Origin: an uncultured Oscillospiraceae bacterium | GTDB taxonomy: Bacteria; Bacillota; Clostridia; Oscillospirales; Oscillospiraceae | Reading direction: 5' to 3' | NCBI GenBank assembly: GCA_947629245.1 | Contig: CANRDC010000018.1 | Span: 1-39,928 of the forward strand | DNA: 39,928 nt | Shown: piece by piece, positions 15,677 to 23,395 of the stretch | Layout: each line of letters starts with the position of its first letter | Position numbering within the stretch: position 1 is the first letter of the stretch | Notes under the pieces: model-generated | What the model was told of the DNA's origin: nothing | Databases searched by the model: none | What the model saw: only the letters and a program-made list of their open reading frames with translations | Made by a program: the position numbers and the translations under genes

Positions 15677-16696
15677 TCAAAATCTGACCACATTTTCCGG
15701 GCCGATATCGGCCAGGGTGTGGGCGCCGCACATGGTCATGGTATCCCGGAGCTCGGCGATGATCTTATCCAGATATACCTTCAATCCCTCGGCCCCGGCG
15801 GCGTAGACGAAGGGCACCACCGGTCTGCCCAGCAGCACCGCGTCGGCGCCCAGGGCCAGGGCCCGGAACACGTCCACGCCGGAGCGGATGCCGCCGTCCA
15901 CAAAGACAGGCACCTGGCCGTTCACCGCCCTGGCGATGGCGGGCAGCACCTCCGCCGTGGCGGGCACGCCGCCCTGGACACGGCCCCCGTGGTTGGACAC
16001 CACGATGGCCGCCGCGCCGCCCTCGACGGCCTTCTCGGCCCCCCGGACCGTCATGATACCCTTGACGATGAAGGGCATTTTTGCGTAGGCGGTGATCTCC
16101 CTCAGCTCCGAGACGGACTTGCTGCCGGCGTTGGGATTCATGGCCTTCAAAAACGGCAGGCCCGCCCCGTCCACGTCCATGGCAGCGGCGAAGATGCCCT
16201 TGGCGTTCAGGATGTCCAGCTTCTCGAACACGGCCTCCTTGTTCCAGGGCTTGATGGTGGGCACGCCGATGCCCTGGACCTTGACCATGTCCCGCACGGC
16301 GCTTTTCATGATCTCCGGGTCCACCCCGTCGCCGGTGAAGGCGGCCACGCCGTATTCGGCGCAGGCGGGCACCAGCACGCTGTTGTAGGCGAAATCGTCG
16401 TATTTATCCCCGTAATGGAGCTTCAGAGAGCCCAGGGGCGCGATAAAGACGGGGGCCTTGAAATCCCAGCCGAACAGGCGGAAGGAGGTGTCAACGGGCC
16501 TGTTGTCGCACAGGGTGTCCATGTTGACGAGGATCTCCTGCCACTTGGCGTAATTGCGGGCGGCGGTGTTGTTGGGGGCTTTGCAGCCGGGGCCTGGGAT
16601 GGTATTGGCGCAGGCCAGGCCGTTGCACACCGGGCAGGCCTTGCATACGGGCCCCACCTGGCCCCGCGCGGACTGTAAGATCTCGTCGTATGTCAT
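15677..16696 (-). CDS. FMN-dependent alpha-hydroxy-acid dehydrogenase with N-terminal Cys cluster
   Basis: TIM-barrel flavoenzyme of the lactate dehydrogenase/glycolate oxidase (LldD) family, which oxidises L-2-hydroxy acids. Seen: FIVKGIMTVRGAEKAVEGG (flavin-site Lys), VVSNHGGR (catalytic His and substrate Arg), FVDGGIRSGVDVFRALALGA and LLGRP (phosphate binding). Length is 339 residues. Before the barrel there is a cluster of five cysteines, Cys18, 21, 24, 29 and 38 (C-x2-C-x2-C-x4-C-x8-C), which aerobic family members lack as far as I recall; it could bind metal or an iron-sulfur centre and pass electrons to another protein. The start ATG 16696 follows AGGAGG. It is the first gene of a probable operon with the hybrid kinase. 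The substrate is not determined. Confidence 0.9.
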   Translation of the reverse strand: MTYDEILQSARGQVGPVCKACPVCNGLACANTIPGPGCKAPNNTAARNYAKWQEILVNMDTLCDNRPVDTSFRLFGWDFKAPVFIAPLGSLKLHYGDKYDDFAYNSVLVPACAEYGVAAFTGDGVDPEIMKSAVRDMVKVQGIGVPTIKPWNKEAVFEKLDILNAKGIFAAAMDVDGAGLPFLKAMNPNAGSKSVSELREITAYAKMPFIVKGIMTVRGAEKAVEGGAAAIVVSNHGGRVQGGVPATAEVLPAIARAVNGQVPVFVDGGIRSGVDVFRALALGADAVLLGRPVVPFVYAAGAEGLKVYLDKIIAELRDTMTMCGAHTLADIGPENVVRF

Positions 16697-16749
16697 GGCC
16701 GAGTCCTCCTATGTAGAAAAAGCTGTGCGCTTCGCGGCATACCTCTTTT

Positions 16750-16777
16750 ATTTTATACGTTCCAAATAAAAAGTCAA
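16750..16777 (-). promoter_or_regulatory. Promoter of the hydroxyacid dehydrogenase-kinase operon
   Basis: Minus strand: -35 TTGACT (16777-16772), 16-bp spacer, -10 TAAAAT (16755-16750), 54 bp before the start at 16696. Confidence 0.65.
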
Positions 16778-16827
16778 TCCTTAAAAGCTCCGGACGGGGA
16801 TTTTGCGCGGCGAAACGAGGGTTTATC

Positions 16828-16856
16828 TTGCAATCGGCGGCGCGGTTATGTATAAT
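16828..16856 (+). promoter_or_regulatory. Promoter of the propeller/HD-GYP gene
   Basis: -35 TTGCAA (16828-16833), 17-bp spacer, -10 TATAAT (16851-16856). It is back to back with the promoter of the dehydrogenase operon; the two -35 boxes are about 50 bp apart. Confidence 0.75.
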
Positions 16857-16915
16857 CATCTGGATATGAGCAAATCGCAGGATATTATAGATGTTCGGGT
16901 CCTCCCGGGAAAGGA

Positions 16916-19858
16916 ATGCGTTTGAAAACGTCGCGATGTAAACAGATGAGCGCGTGGCTGCTGGCCGCCGTGCTGACGCTGTGCGCGCCGCCGCGGGCGC
17001 TGGCGGCGGATGCCGGAGAGGGGCATGTGGTGACCCTCTACAACGAGAGCAACGGTCTGCCCACGGGAGAGGCGAACGATGTGCTCCAGACGGCCGACGG
17101 CTATATCTGGGTGGGCAGCTACGGCGGCCTGACCCGCTATGACGGCACGGATTTTGTCAATTTCAGCATGGAGGGCACTATCCCCTCCTCCTCCATCCGG
17201 ACCCTGTTCGAGGACAGCCGGGGAAGGCTCTGGATCGGCACCAACGATCAGGGCGTTTTTGTGCTGGAGGACGACGCGGTCACCGCCGTGCAGGCCCCGG
17301 AGCCGGACAGCTTCCTGTGCATCCGGGACTTTGCCGAGGGGGAGGACGGGCGGCTCTGGGCCGCCTCCAACTCCGGCGCGGCGGAGATCGTGGACGGGCG
17401 GCTCGAGCCCTGCATGGGCGTGGACGTGGAGGGCGCCACAGTCTATTCCGTGGCGCCGGACGCCTACGGGCGCGTGTGGTGCGCCCTCAACGGCGGGCGC
17501 TGCGCCGTGATCCAGGACGGCAGGCAGACCCATGTGTTTTCCTCCGACGAGTTCTTTGACGGCGAGGACATCTATTGCACCGGGTCCGGGGAGGACGGGT
17601 GCGTCTATCTGGGCTCCTCCGGCAGCGTGCTGGCAAAGCTCACCTTCCCCACCGAGAGCCTGGAGACGGAGGATATCGGCGTGGAGCTCATCTCCACCCA
17701 GGGCGTCACCACCCAAAACCGCATCCGCGTCTCCGGCGGCGGGGATATCGTGGTCTGCGGCACCATCGGCGCCTGCGTGATCCACGCCGACGGCAGCCAG
17801 AGCCTGTTTACGGACCGGGACCGGGCCGCCGCGGTGAACAGCGGCTGCGTGGATTATGAGGGCAGCGTGTGGCTGGCCTCCGCCAATTACGGCGTCATCA
17901 AATATACGAGGAGCTACTTTGACGTGTCCGGGGACGCGGCGGGGCTGAACGGCGTATCCGTCAACTCCGTGGTCTGCCGGGACGAGCGGATCTATGTGGC
18001 CACGGACAGCGGCGTGCAGGTCTTTGACCGGGACTGGACGCCGGTGGAGGACCCCCTGGCGGCGCTGTATCAGGGCGTGCGGGTCCGTCAGCTCATCCTG
18101 GACAGCAAGGACCGGATCTGGGCGGCGGCCTATGACGGGGAGGCCCCGGTGGCCTGCTACGATCCCGAGGGAGAGGGCCTGACGAGCTATAGCGTTGACG
18201 ACGGCCTGGTGAGCTCCAGCGCCCGCACCGTCTATGAGATGGCCGACGGCTCCATCGCCGTGGGCACCCAGGAGGGACTGAACATCCTCCGGGACGGCAA
18301 GGTGGCCGCTTCCTATGACAGCGGCGACGGACTGACCACCAGCTCGGTGCTGTGCCTTTTGGAGAGCGCGTCGGGCTCGCTGCTCATCGGCAGCGACGGC
18401 GGCGGCATCTATGAGCTGGAGGGGCAGACCATCACCGTCCACAGCCAGAGCGAGGGCCTGAACGAGGGCGTGGTGCTGCGCATGATCCCCGACGAGGGCG
18501 GCTATTTCATCAGCGCGGGCAGCAGTCTTTATTATTGGGACGAGAGCGGCTTCCGTCGGCTGGACAACATGGAAAAGGGCGCCGGGAGCGTTTTCGACCT
18601 GTTCCTGCGGGACGGCGAGCTGTGGGTGATGCAAAACGACGGTCTGCTGGCCTTTGACCGGGCGGCGCTGCTGGCCGGAGGACCGGCCCTGTCCCGGGAG
18701 TACAGCTTCCGGCACGGCCTGTCCGGGTCCCTGAACGCCAACACCTGGAACTTTATGGACGAGGACGGCAGGCTGTACATATCCACCCGCAGCGGCGTGA
18801 GCGTGTTCGGCTTCGAGAGCGTGGAAAACCTCCTGCCCAAGGGCATCATCAACGGCGTGTGGGTGGACGGGACGTTCTATCCCCATCCGCAGACGCTGGA
18901 GCTTTCCGGCGACGCGGGCCGTATCACCGTGGGCTTTTCCGCCCTGACCTATACCGGCACCTCCGACGCGGCGGTGGCCTACTGCCTGGAGGGCTTCGAC
19001 GAGCAGACCACGGTGGCGGAGGGCCAGACCAGCGGCAGCGTCAGCTATACCAACCTGCCCGGCGGGGACTATGTGTTCCGGCTGTCCGTGTTCGACCCCG
19101 AGAGCGGGGAGCGCTCCGGGAATACCTACAGCTTTGCCATCCACAAGCAGATGAAGATCTACGAGCGGGTGGAGTTCATCGTGGCGGTGGAGGTCGCCGT
19201 CATCGCCTGCATCGCCGGGCTGGTGGCCCTCTTCTACCGGGCCAAGATCCGCCGCAGCCAGCGCAGGCAGCGGGAGTACCGCAGCATCATCGAGCAGGCT
19301 CTGCAGACCTTCGCCCGGACCATCGACGCCAAGGACGCCTATACCAACGGCCATTCCCTGCGGGTGGCGGCCTATTCCCGGGAGATCGCCCGGCGCATGG
19401 GCATGGACAAGGACCAGCAGGAGAACATCTATTATATGGCGCTGCTGCACGACATCGGCAAGATCGGCATCCCGGACGAGATCCTGCAAAAGCCCGGCAA
19501 GCTCACCGAGGAGGAGTGGAGGGTCATCCAGACCCATCCGGCCATCGGCGGCGACATCCTGAAAAACTTCACCGCCCTGGACGGCATCGCCGAAGGCGCC
19601 CGCTATCACCACGAGCGGTTCGACGGGAACGGCTATTGCGAGCATAAGCGCGGCCTCGATATCCCCCTGGTGGCCCGGATCATCGGCGTGGCCGACGCTT
19701 ACGACGCCATGAGCAGCGACCGCTGCTACCGGAAGAGCCTGCCCAACGACGTCATCGCCGCGGAGCTGCGCAAAAACAGCGGCACTCAGTTCGACCCGGA
19801 TATCGCGAAGCATATGCTGGACATGATCGCGGACGGCGCCGCGCCTATCCGGCTTTGA
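16916..19858 (+). CDS. Extracytoplasmic beta-propeller sensor fused to HD-GYP phosphodiesterase domain
   Basis: Single-pass membrane sensor of about 980 residues. After a signal sequence (cleavage near ALAA) come many Reg_prop-type propeller blades, recognisable by repeated DxxGRLWIGT-like elements (DGYIWVGSYGGLTRYDG, DSRGRLWIGTNDQGVF, DYEGSVWLASANYGVIKY). A Y_Y_Y-like domain follows (about 655-740), then one membrane helix (about 750-772), a short coiled coil, and an HD-GYP domain (about 795-975). The HD site is intact (LLHDIGKIGIPDEIL, THPAIGGDIL, YHHERFDGNGY, GVADAYDAM), but GYP is GYC. Family role: hydrolysis of cyclic di-GMP. In most propeller sensors the output is a kinase, so this fusion is notable. 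A TTG at 16922, 7 bases after GGAAAGG, may be the true start. Confidence 0.92.
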   Translation: MRLKTSRCKQMSAWLLAAVLTLCAPPRALAADAGEGHVVTLYNESNGLPTGEANDVLQTADGYIWVGSYGGLTRYDGTDFVNFSMEGTIPSSSIRTLFEDSRGRLWIGTNDQGVFVLEDDAVTAVQAPEPDSFLCIRDFAEGEDGRLWAASNSGAAEIVDGRLEPCMGVDVEGATVYSVAPDAYGRVWCALNGGRCAVIQDGRQTHVFSSDEFFDGEDIYCTGSGEDGCVYLGSSGSVLAKLTFPTESLETEDIGVELISTQGVTTQNRIRVSGGGDIVVCGTIGACVIHADGSQSLFTDRDRAAAVNSGCVDYEGSVWLASANYGVIKYTRSYFDVSGDAAGLNGVSVNSVVCRDERIYVATDSGVQVFDRDWTPVEDPLAALYQGVRVRQLILDSKDRIWAAAYDGEAPVACYDPEGEGLTSYSVDDGLVSSSARTVYEMADGSIAVGTQEGLNILRDGKVAASYDSGDGLTTSSVLCLLESASGSLLIGSDGGGIYELEGQTITVHSQSEGLNEGVVLRMIPDEGGYFISAGSSLYYWDESGFRRLDNMEKGAGSVFDLFLRDGELWVMQNDGLLAFDRAALLAGGPALSREYSFRHGLSGSLNANTWNFMDEDGRLYISTRSGVSVFGFESVENLLPKGIINGVWVDGTFYPHPQTLELSGDAGRITVGFSALTYTGTSDAAVAYCLEGFDEQTTVAEGQTSGSVSYTNLPGGDYVFRLSVFDPESGERSGNTYSFAIHKQMKIYERVEFIVAVEVAVIACIAGLVALFYRAKIRRSQRRQREYRSIIEQALQTFARTIDAKDAYTNGHSLRVAAYSREIARRMGMDKDQQENIYYMALLHDIGKIGIPDEILQKPGKLTEEEWRVIQTHPAIGGDILKNFTALDGIAEGARYHHERFDGNGYCEHKRGLDIPLVARIIGVADAYDAMSSDRCYRKSLPNDVIAAELRKNSGTQFDPDIAKHMLDMIADGAAPIRL

Positions 19859-19882
19859 CGCGCCCACAGCGGAACAGGGAAA

Positions 19883-19926
19883 GGGCCTGGTGCAAAATGC
19901 GCATTTTGCACCAGACCCGTTTTTTA
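19883..19926 (+). terminator. Terminator of the propeller/HD-GYP gene
   Basis: Perfect 14-bp arms (CTGGTGCAAAATGC and its complement) meet with no loop bases, extended by GGG/CCC, and are followed by six T residues at 19920-19925. It lies between convergent genes and fits best as a plus-strand terminator. Confidence 0.85.
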
Positions 19927-19961
19927 TCCTGCCGACGCCTCCCGGCGCGAGGGGCGGCGGC

Positions 19962-20771
19962 TTATTTTATGCTCCCCACCCGCTGACCCAGGCAGACCGG
20001 GGTCTCGGCGCCTTTTGCCGACGCGGCGGCGATATCCGTGTCCGGCTCGGCGGCGTCCTTTTCCGTGACGAGGATGATCGTGGAGCCGCCGAAGGCGAAG
20101 TTCCCCTTCTCCTGACCACGGGCCACGGGACCCGTGACGGGCCGGTTTTCGATCCTGCCCACCAGCAGCGCCCCCACCTCCATCGCCAGCAGCGGCCCGA
20201 AGGAGGTCTCCAGCAGCCGGTACTCCCGGGTGTTCTCGTGGTAGACAGGCCGCGCGCCCCGCTCCAGGGGCTGGACCGTGTGGAGCACCCCCGGTATCCG
20301 GACCGTCGCGCCGGGCGTTCCGTCCGCGGTCCAGATATAGCGGTGGTAGTCCTCCGGCGACAGCCGGAACAGCCACACCAGCCCGCCGTAAAACCGCTCC
20401 GCCAGCTCCTTGTCCCGCAAAAGCCCCGCCAGGGTATACTCCGTCCCCTTCACCGGGAACCGGCCGTCTATCTCCACGGGCCAGACCGTGAGACGGCCGT
20501 CGCAGGGACTTACAAAGGCCGCGCTGTCCATGTCCACGGGCCGGGCCTCGGGCGGCAGGGTCCGGATGAAGAAGTCGTTGAAGGAGCGGAATTTTTGCCG
20601 GGGACACTGGCTCATGTCGATATCGTGGGCCCGGATGAAGGGGCCCACCGCCAGGGCCGACAGGCGGGTGGACAGCAGCCGCCCGCCCAATTTGGAAAAC
20701 CAGGGACGGCACAGGCCCCGGAGCAGAAAACGCCCCGGGGCCGTTCCGTACAGAAATTCCGCCGCTCTCAT
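19962..20771 (-). CDS. psd: Phosphatidylserine decarboxylase
   Basis: Pyruvoyl-dependent membrane-associated enzyme that converts phosphatidylserine to phosphatidylethanolamine. Seen: FNDFFIRTLPPEARPVD, the Asp-containing VSPCDGRL, the His-containing SPEDYHRYIW, and the self-cleavage motif FGGSTII near the C-terminus, where the Ser of the GST triplet would become the pyruvoyl group. Length is 269 residues, within the family range. The start ATG 20771 overlaps the pssA stop by four bases (ATGA), so translation is coupled to the enzyme making its substrate. It is the last gene of the phospholipid operon. Confidence 0.95.
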   Translation of the reverse strand: MRAAEFLYGTAPGRFLLRGLCRPWFSKLGGRLLSTRLSALAVGPFIRAHDIDMSQCPRQKFRSFNDFFIRTLPPEARPVDMDSAAFVSPCDGRLTVWPVEIDGRFPVKGTEYTLAGLLRDKELAERFYGGLVWLFRLSPEDYHRYIWTADGTPGATVRIPGVLHTVQPLERGARPVYHENTREYRLLETSFGPLLAMEVGALLVGRIENRPVTGPVARGQEKGNFAFGGSTIILVTEKDAAEPDTDIAAASAKGAETPVCLGQRVGSIK

Positions 20772-21439
20772 GCCGTTCCAGGCACCCGGCGCAGCACCCA
20801 CTTCCAGGGCAGCGCGCTGCCCCACCGGTGGCAGGCCAGGATGTACAGGATGACCAGGGCCACCATGGCGATGAGGACCAGCAGCTCCCGTGTGGTGGGC
20901 TTGCGGAAGGGGAAGCGGAGGATGAAGAGAACACCTGTCGCCAGCATGACCACGGGAAGGCCGTACAAAAACAGCCTGGGAGCCAGGGTGCCGATGGCGT
21001 AGAACACCGGCAGGATCACCGCCACGGAGGTGATGGGCATGCCCTGATAGTACTTTTTCCCGTCGGTCCGGGGCGCTTCGCTCCCGGCGGCGACGTTGAA
21101 CCAGGCCAGCCGGATCAGGCCCGCCAGACAGTACAGGGCCAGGATGACCATGCCCACGGCGGTGTGCATCCCCAGATGGTAGGCGATGACCACCGGCAGA
21201 GTGCCGAAGCAGACCATGTCGCACAGGGAGTCGATCTGCACGCCAAAGTCCTTTTCGCTGTCGGTCCTGTCCTTCTTCATCCGGGCGATCTTTCCGTCGA
21301 AGGCGTCCAGCAGCCCCGACAGGGCAAGGCAGGTCAGCGCCCAGCGGGGATGTCCGGCGCAGGCGCAGAATATGCCCGTCACAGAGCAGATCAGGCTGGC
21401 GTACGTCATCCAGACGGTGTAGTTGTAAAAGCCGATCAT
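20768..21439 (-). CDS. pssA: CDP-diacylglycerol--serine O-phosphatidyltransferase
   Basis: Membrane enzyme joining CDP-diacylglycerol and serine to form phosphatidylserine. The CDP-alcohol phosphatidyltransferase motif is present as DAFDGKIAR followed by GVQIDSLCD, giving the conserved DxxDGxxAR...GxxxDxxxD residues. About six hydrophobic helices follow the family layout, and length is 223 residues. Its assignment to serine rather than glycerol phosphate rests mainly on coupling to psd, with which it overlaps by four bases. It also overlaps the upstream membrane protein gene by four bases (21436-21439). Confidence 0.94.
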   Translation of the reverse strand: MIGFYNYTVWMTYASLICSVTGIFCACAGHPRWALTCLALSGLLDAFDGKIARMKKDRTDSEKDFGVQIDSLCDMVCFGTLPVVIAYHLGMHTAVGMVILALYCLAGLIRLAWFNVAAGSEAPRTDGKKYYQGMPITSVAVILPVFYAIGTLAPRLFLYGLPVVMLATGVLFILRFPFRKPTTRELLVLIAMVALVILYILACHRWGSALPWKWVLRRVPGTA

Positions 21440-22488
21440 CGAGGACCCACTTCCCTTTCATCTCTATCTCTGTGCCGCCCGAGCACGGCGGCGGCCACGG
21501 CGGTGAACGCCGCGGACAGGAGCAGTCGGCAGTAAAATTCCGCGCCCCGGCTCAATACCATGGCCGGCAGGGTCAGCGCCCCGAAGACCGGCTCGAACAC
21601 CGTCAGGAACAGCCCCTCCGTCACGCCCATGCCCCCCGGCAGGGGCAGCATATCCGCCGCCACGGAGATCATGGCCTGGGTCATGGCCACGTCCGCCCAG
21701 CCGTGGCCGGTAAGGCCGAAGCCCCGGTATACCAGCCAGGGCACCGTGAACAGGGCGAAGCGCTGGACGAAGGTGACGGCCAGCACCAGGGCCATCAGGC
21801 CCATGTGGCTTTTGAAAAAGCCCGCCGTCTCGTGGTAGCGCTCCATGGCGGCCAGCAGCTTCTCCCGCCGGGCGCCGCTGCGGCGCAGGATGCGCAGCTT
21901 TTCCAGCAGCCGGTGTCCTCCGTCCATGGCCGCCCGCGCCAGGCTGGGGTGAAACACCAGCACCAGCAGCAGCGCCACGAACCCCACCGTCAGACCCAGC
22001 CCGAGCCAGAACAGGAACATCATCTCTCCGAATCGCGCCCGGAGCGCGTCCAGCCGGAACAGGACCATGAAAAGCCCCGTGAGCACCAGCACCAGCTTAT
22101 AGGTGATGGTGACGGCCATGAGGGTCACGGCGGAGACGGGCACCGGGACGTTCTCCCGGCGGAGGAAGTAGACCTGCATGGGCTGTCCGCCGCCCGCGGA
22201 GGGGGTCACGGCGGAGAAGAAAAAGCCCGCCGAGGACACCAGAAAACACCGTCCCCGCCCCATGCGCAGGCCGCAGGAGCGCAGCAGCAGCCGGATGATG
22301 ACGGCCTCGCCGCCGATGAACGCCAGCACGCATCCCACGGCGGGGAGCAGCCACCGGCCGTCACAGTCCCGGATGGCGTCCGCGATGTCCCCCAGATCCT
22401 GGCCTCGGAACACCGCGTACAGAGTCAGTCCCAGCACCGCGGCGAACAGAAGGCCGTTTCCGACGATCTTTTTGCTCTTCTTTTCCAT
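21436..22488 (-). CDS. Lysylphosphatidylglycerol synthetase/flippase-like membrane protein (UPF0104 type)
   Basis: Polytopic membrane protein of 350 residues with about eight hydrophobic helices. Motifs such as FFFSAVTPSAGGGQPMQVYFL and the C-terminal DMLPLPGGMGVTEGLF match the membrane (flippase-like) domain shared by MprF and UPF0104 proteins. The cytoplasmic aminoacyl-transfer domain of MprF is absent, so lysine transfer is not expected; a lipid flippase or transport role is more likely but unproven. ATG 22488 is chosen because AAAGGATG precedes it. The gene lies 17 bp after the PAP2 gene and overlaps pssA by four bases, inside a phospholipid operon. Confidence 0.87.
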   Translation of the reverse strand: MEKKSKKIVGNGLLFAAVLGLTLYAVFRGQDLGDIADAIRDCDGRWLLPAVGCVLAFIGGEAVIIRLLLRSCGLRMGRGRCFLVSSAGFFFSAVTPSAGGGQPMQVYFLRRENVPVPVSAVTLMAVTITYKLVLVLTGLFMVLFRLDALRARFGEMMFLFWLGLGLTVGFVALLLVLVFHPSLARAAMDGGHRLLEKLRILRRSGARREKLLAAMERYHETAGFFKSHMGLMALVLAVTFVQRFALFTVPWLVYRGFGLTGHGWADVAMTQAMISVAADMLPLPGGMGVTEGLFLTVFEPVFGALTLPAMVLSRGAEFYCRLLLSAAFTAVAAAVLGRHRDRDEREVGPR

Positions 22489-22505
22489 CGGAAGCCATCC
22501 TTTCG

Positions 22506-23171
22506 TCAGGGCCCGGACCTTTGCCGCCTCCAGAGCCGCCCGTACCGGGCGCCCAGACCGGCGCGCCCGGCGACCTGCCAGCACAGCTCCCCCAGCGCCA
22601 GACCGGCGACCACGTCCGCCAGCACATGCTGCTTGGTGGTCATGGTGGAGACCGCGACGGCCAGGGCGAACACCAGAGAGAACGCCCGATACCAGGCGGG
22701 GACGCCCTTCTGCCCCCGGACCCCGGCCCAGCACAGCCAGCTGTTGAAGCAGTGCAGAGAGGGGAACAGCGCGTCCGGCGTGTCGAGAGCGTAGAGCAGC
22801 GCCACGGCCCGGCCCAGAGGCGCGTCCGCCGGGACCTCCGGCCGGACGGCGGCGGTGGGCAGCAGCAAAAATACCGCGAGACATACGGCCTTGCCCAGAA
22901 GATCCGCCGCCAGCAGACGAAAACCGGTTTCCTCCCCCTGCCGGACGGCCAAAATATAGTTGGCCGCCCAGAACAGGTACGCGCCCGCGTAGATCACGAC
23001 GGTCCAAGGGAAAAGGGGTACGGCCCGGTCCAGAGCGGTGGTCATGTCGTAGTGATACCAGCCGCCGGTGAGGGCCTTCGCGCCCCAATAGACCGCGCAC
23101 TGGAAAACCAGCGCGCCCAGCAGCGGCCACCGGCCGTAGGTTGGGATAAGCGTGCGGCGGACAGGGGTCAT
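22506..23171 (-). CDS. PAP2-superfamily membrane phosphatase
   Basis: Membrane phosphatase-like protein of 221 residues with about six hydrophobic helices. The C-terminal half has the PAP2 landmarks FPSLHCFNSW (motif 2, PSxH) and STMTTKQHVLADVVAG (motif 3, xxxHxxxD). Motif 1 (KxxxxxxRP) is not obvious. Family members remove phosphate from phosphatidic acid, phosphatidylglycerol phosphate or undecaprenyl diphosphate, or act in inositol lipid synthesis. As first gene of an operon with pssA and psd, a role in lipid head-group metabolism is inferred. The start ATG 23171 follows AAGGAG, and the promoter is at 23229-23257. Confidence 0.85.
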   Translation of the reverse strand: MTPVRRTLIPTYGRWPLLGALVFQCAVYWGAKALTGGWYHYDMTTALDRAVPLFPWTVVIYAGAYLFWAANYILAVRQGEETGFRLLAADLLGKAVCLAVFLLLPTAAVRPEVPADAPLGRAVALLYALDTPDALFPSLHCFNSWLCWAGVRGQKGVPAWYRAFSLVFALAVAVSTMTTKQHVLADVVAGLALGELCWQVAGRAGLGARYGRLWRRQRSGP

Positions 23172-23228
23172 GGACAGGGCTCCTTCTGAATAGCGATCAC
23201 AATGATAGCGCGGAGGATCGTCGTTATT

Positions 23229-23257
23229 ATTATAACAAGTTCCACTCCGCCGGTCAA
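23229..23257 (-). promoter_or_regulatory. Promoter of the phospholipid operon
   Basis: Minus strand: -35 TTGACC (23257-23252), 17-bp spacer ending TGT, -10 TATAAT (23234-23229), giving a near-extended -10. The leader to the PAP2 start is about 50 nt. Confidence 0.8.
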
Positions 23258-23265
23258 TCCAATGG

Positions 23266-23343
23266 CCTTACAAACGCCTTACGCTTTTGTCACGCCAAGG
23301 ATACGACCGGGCCGTAAAGAAAGCGGTAAAGAGAAACGTAAAG
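23266..23343 (-). promoter_or_regulatory. Candidate operator array upstream of the phospholipid promoter
   Basis: Two sets of direct repeats lie upstream of the -35 box. Proximal: GTAAGGC twice (23282-23276 and 23271-23265, minus strand), 11 bp apart, ending about 8 bp from the -35. Distal: CTTTAC three times (plus-strand GTAAAG at 23314, 23326 and 23338), exactly 12 bp apart. Helical phasing suggests response-regulator binding; this is inference. Confidence 0.45.
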
Positions 23344-23395
23344 GTTCCGCGATCCGATTATACAACGGTTTGGCCGGGACGGATCTTAAGAATCA

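Noticed and set aside
12447-15806. A plus-strand open frame of 1119 codons
   Set aside because: It lies opposite the hybrid kinase and degenerate HD-GYP genes, whose domains are clear. The translation is rich in His, Gln, Gly and Arg with no domain, as expected for the antisense frame of GC-rich genes.
16856-19867. A minus-strand open frame of 1003 codons
   Set aside because: It mirrors the propeller/HD-GYP gene. Composition is typical of an antisense shadow and there is no ribosome-binding site or domain.
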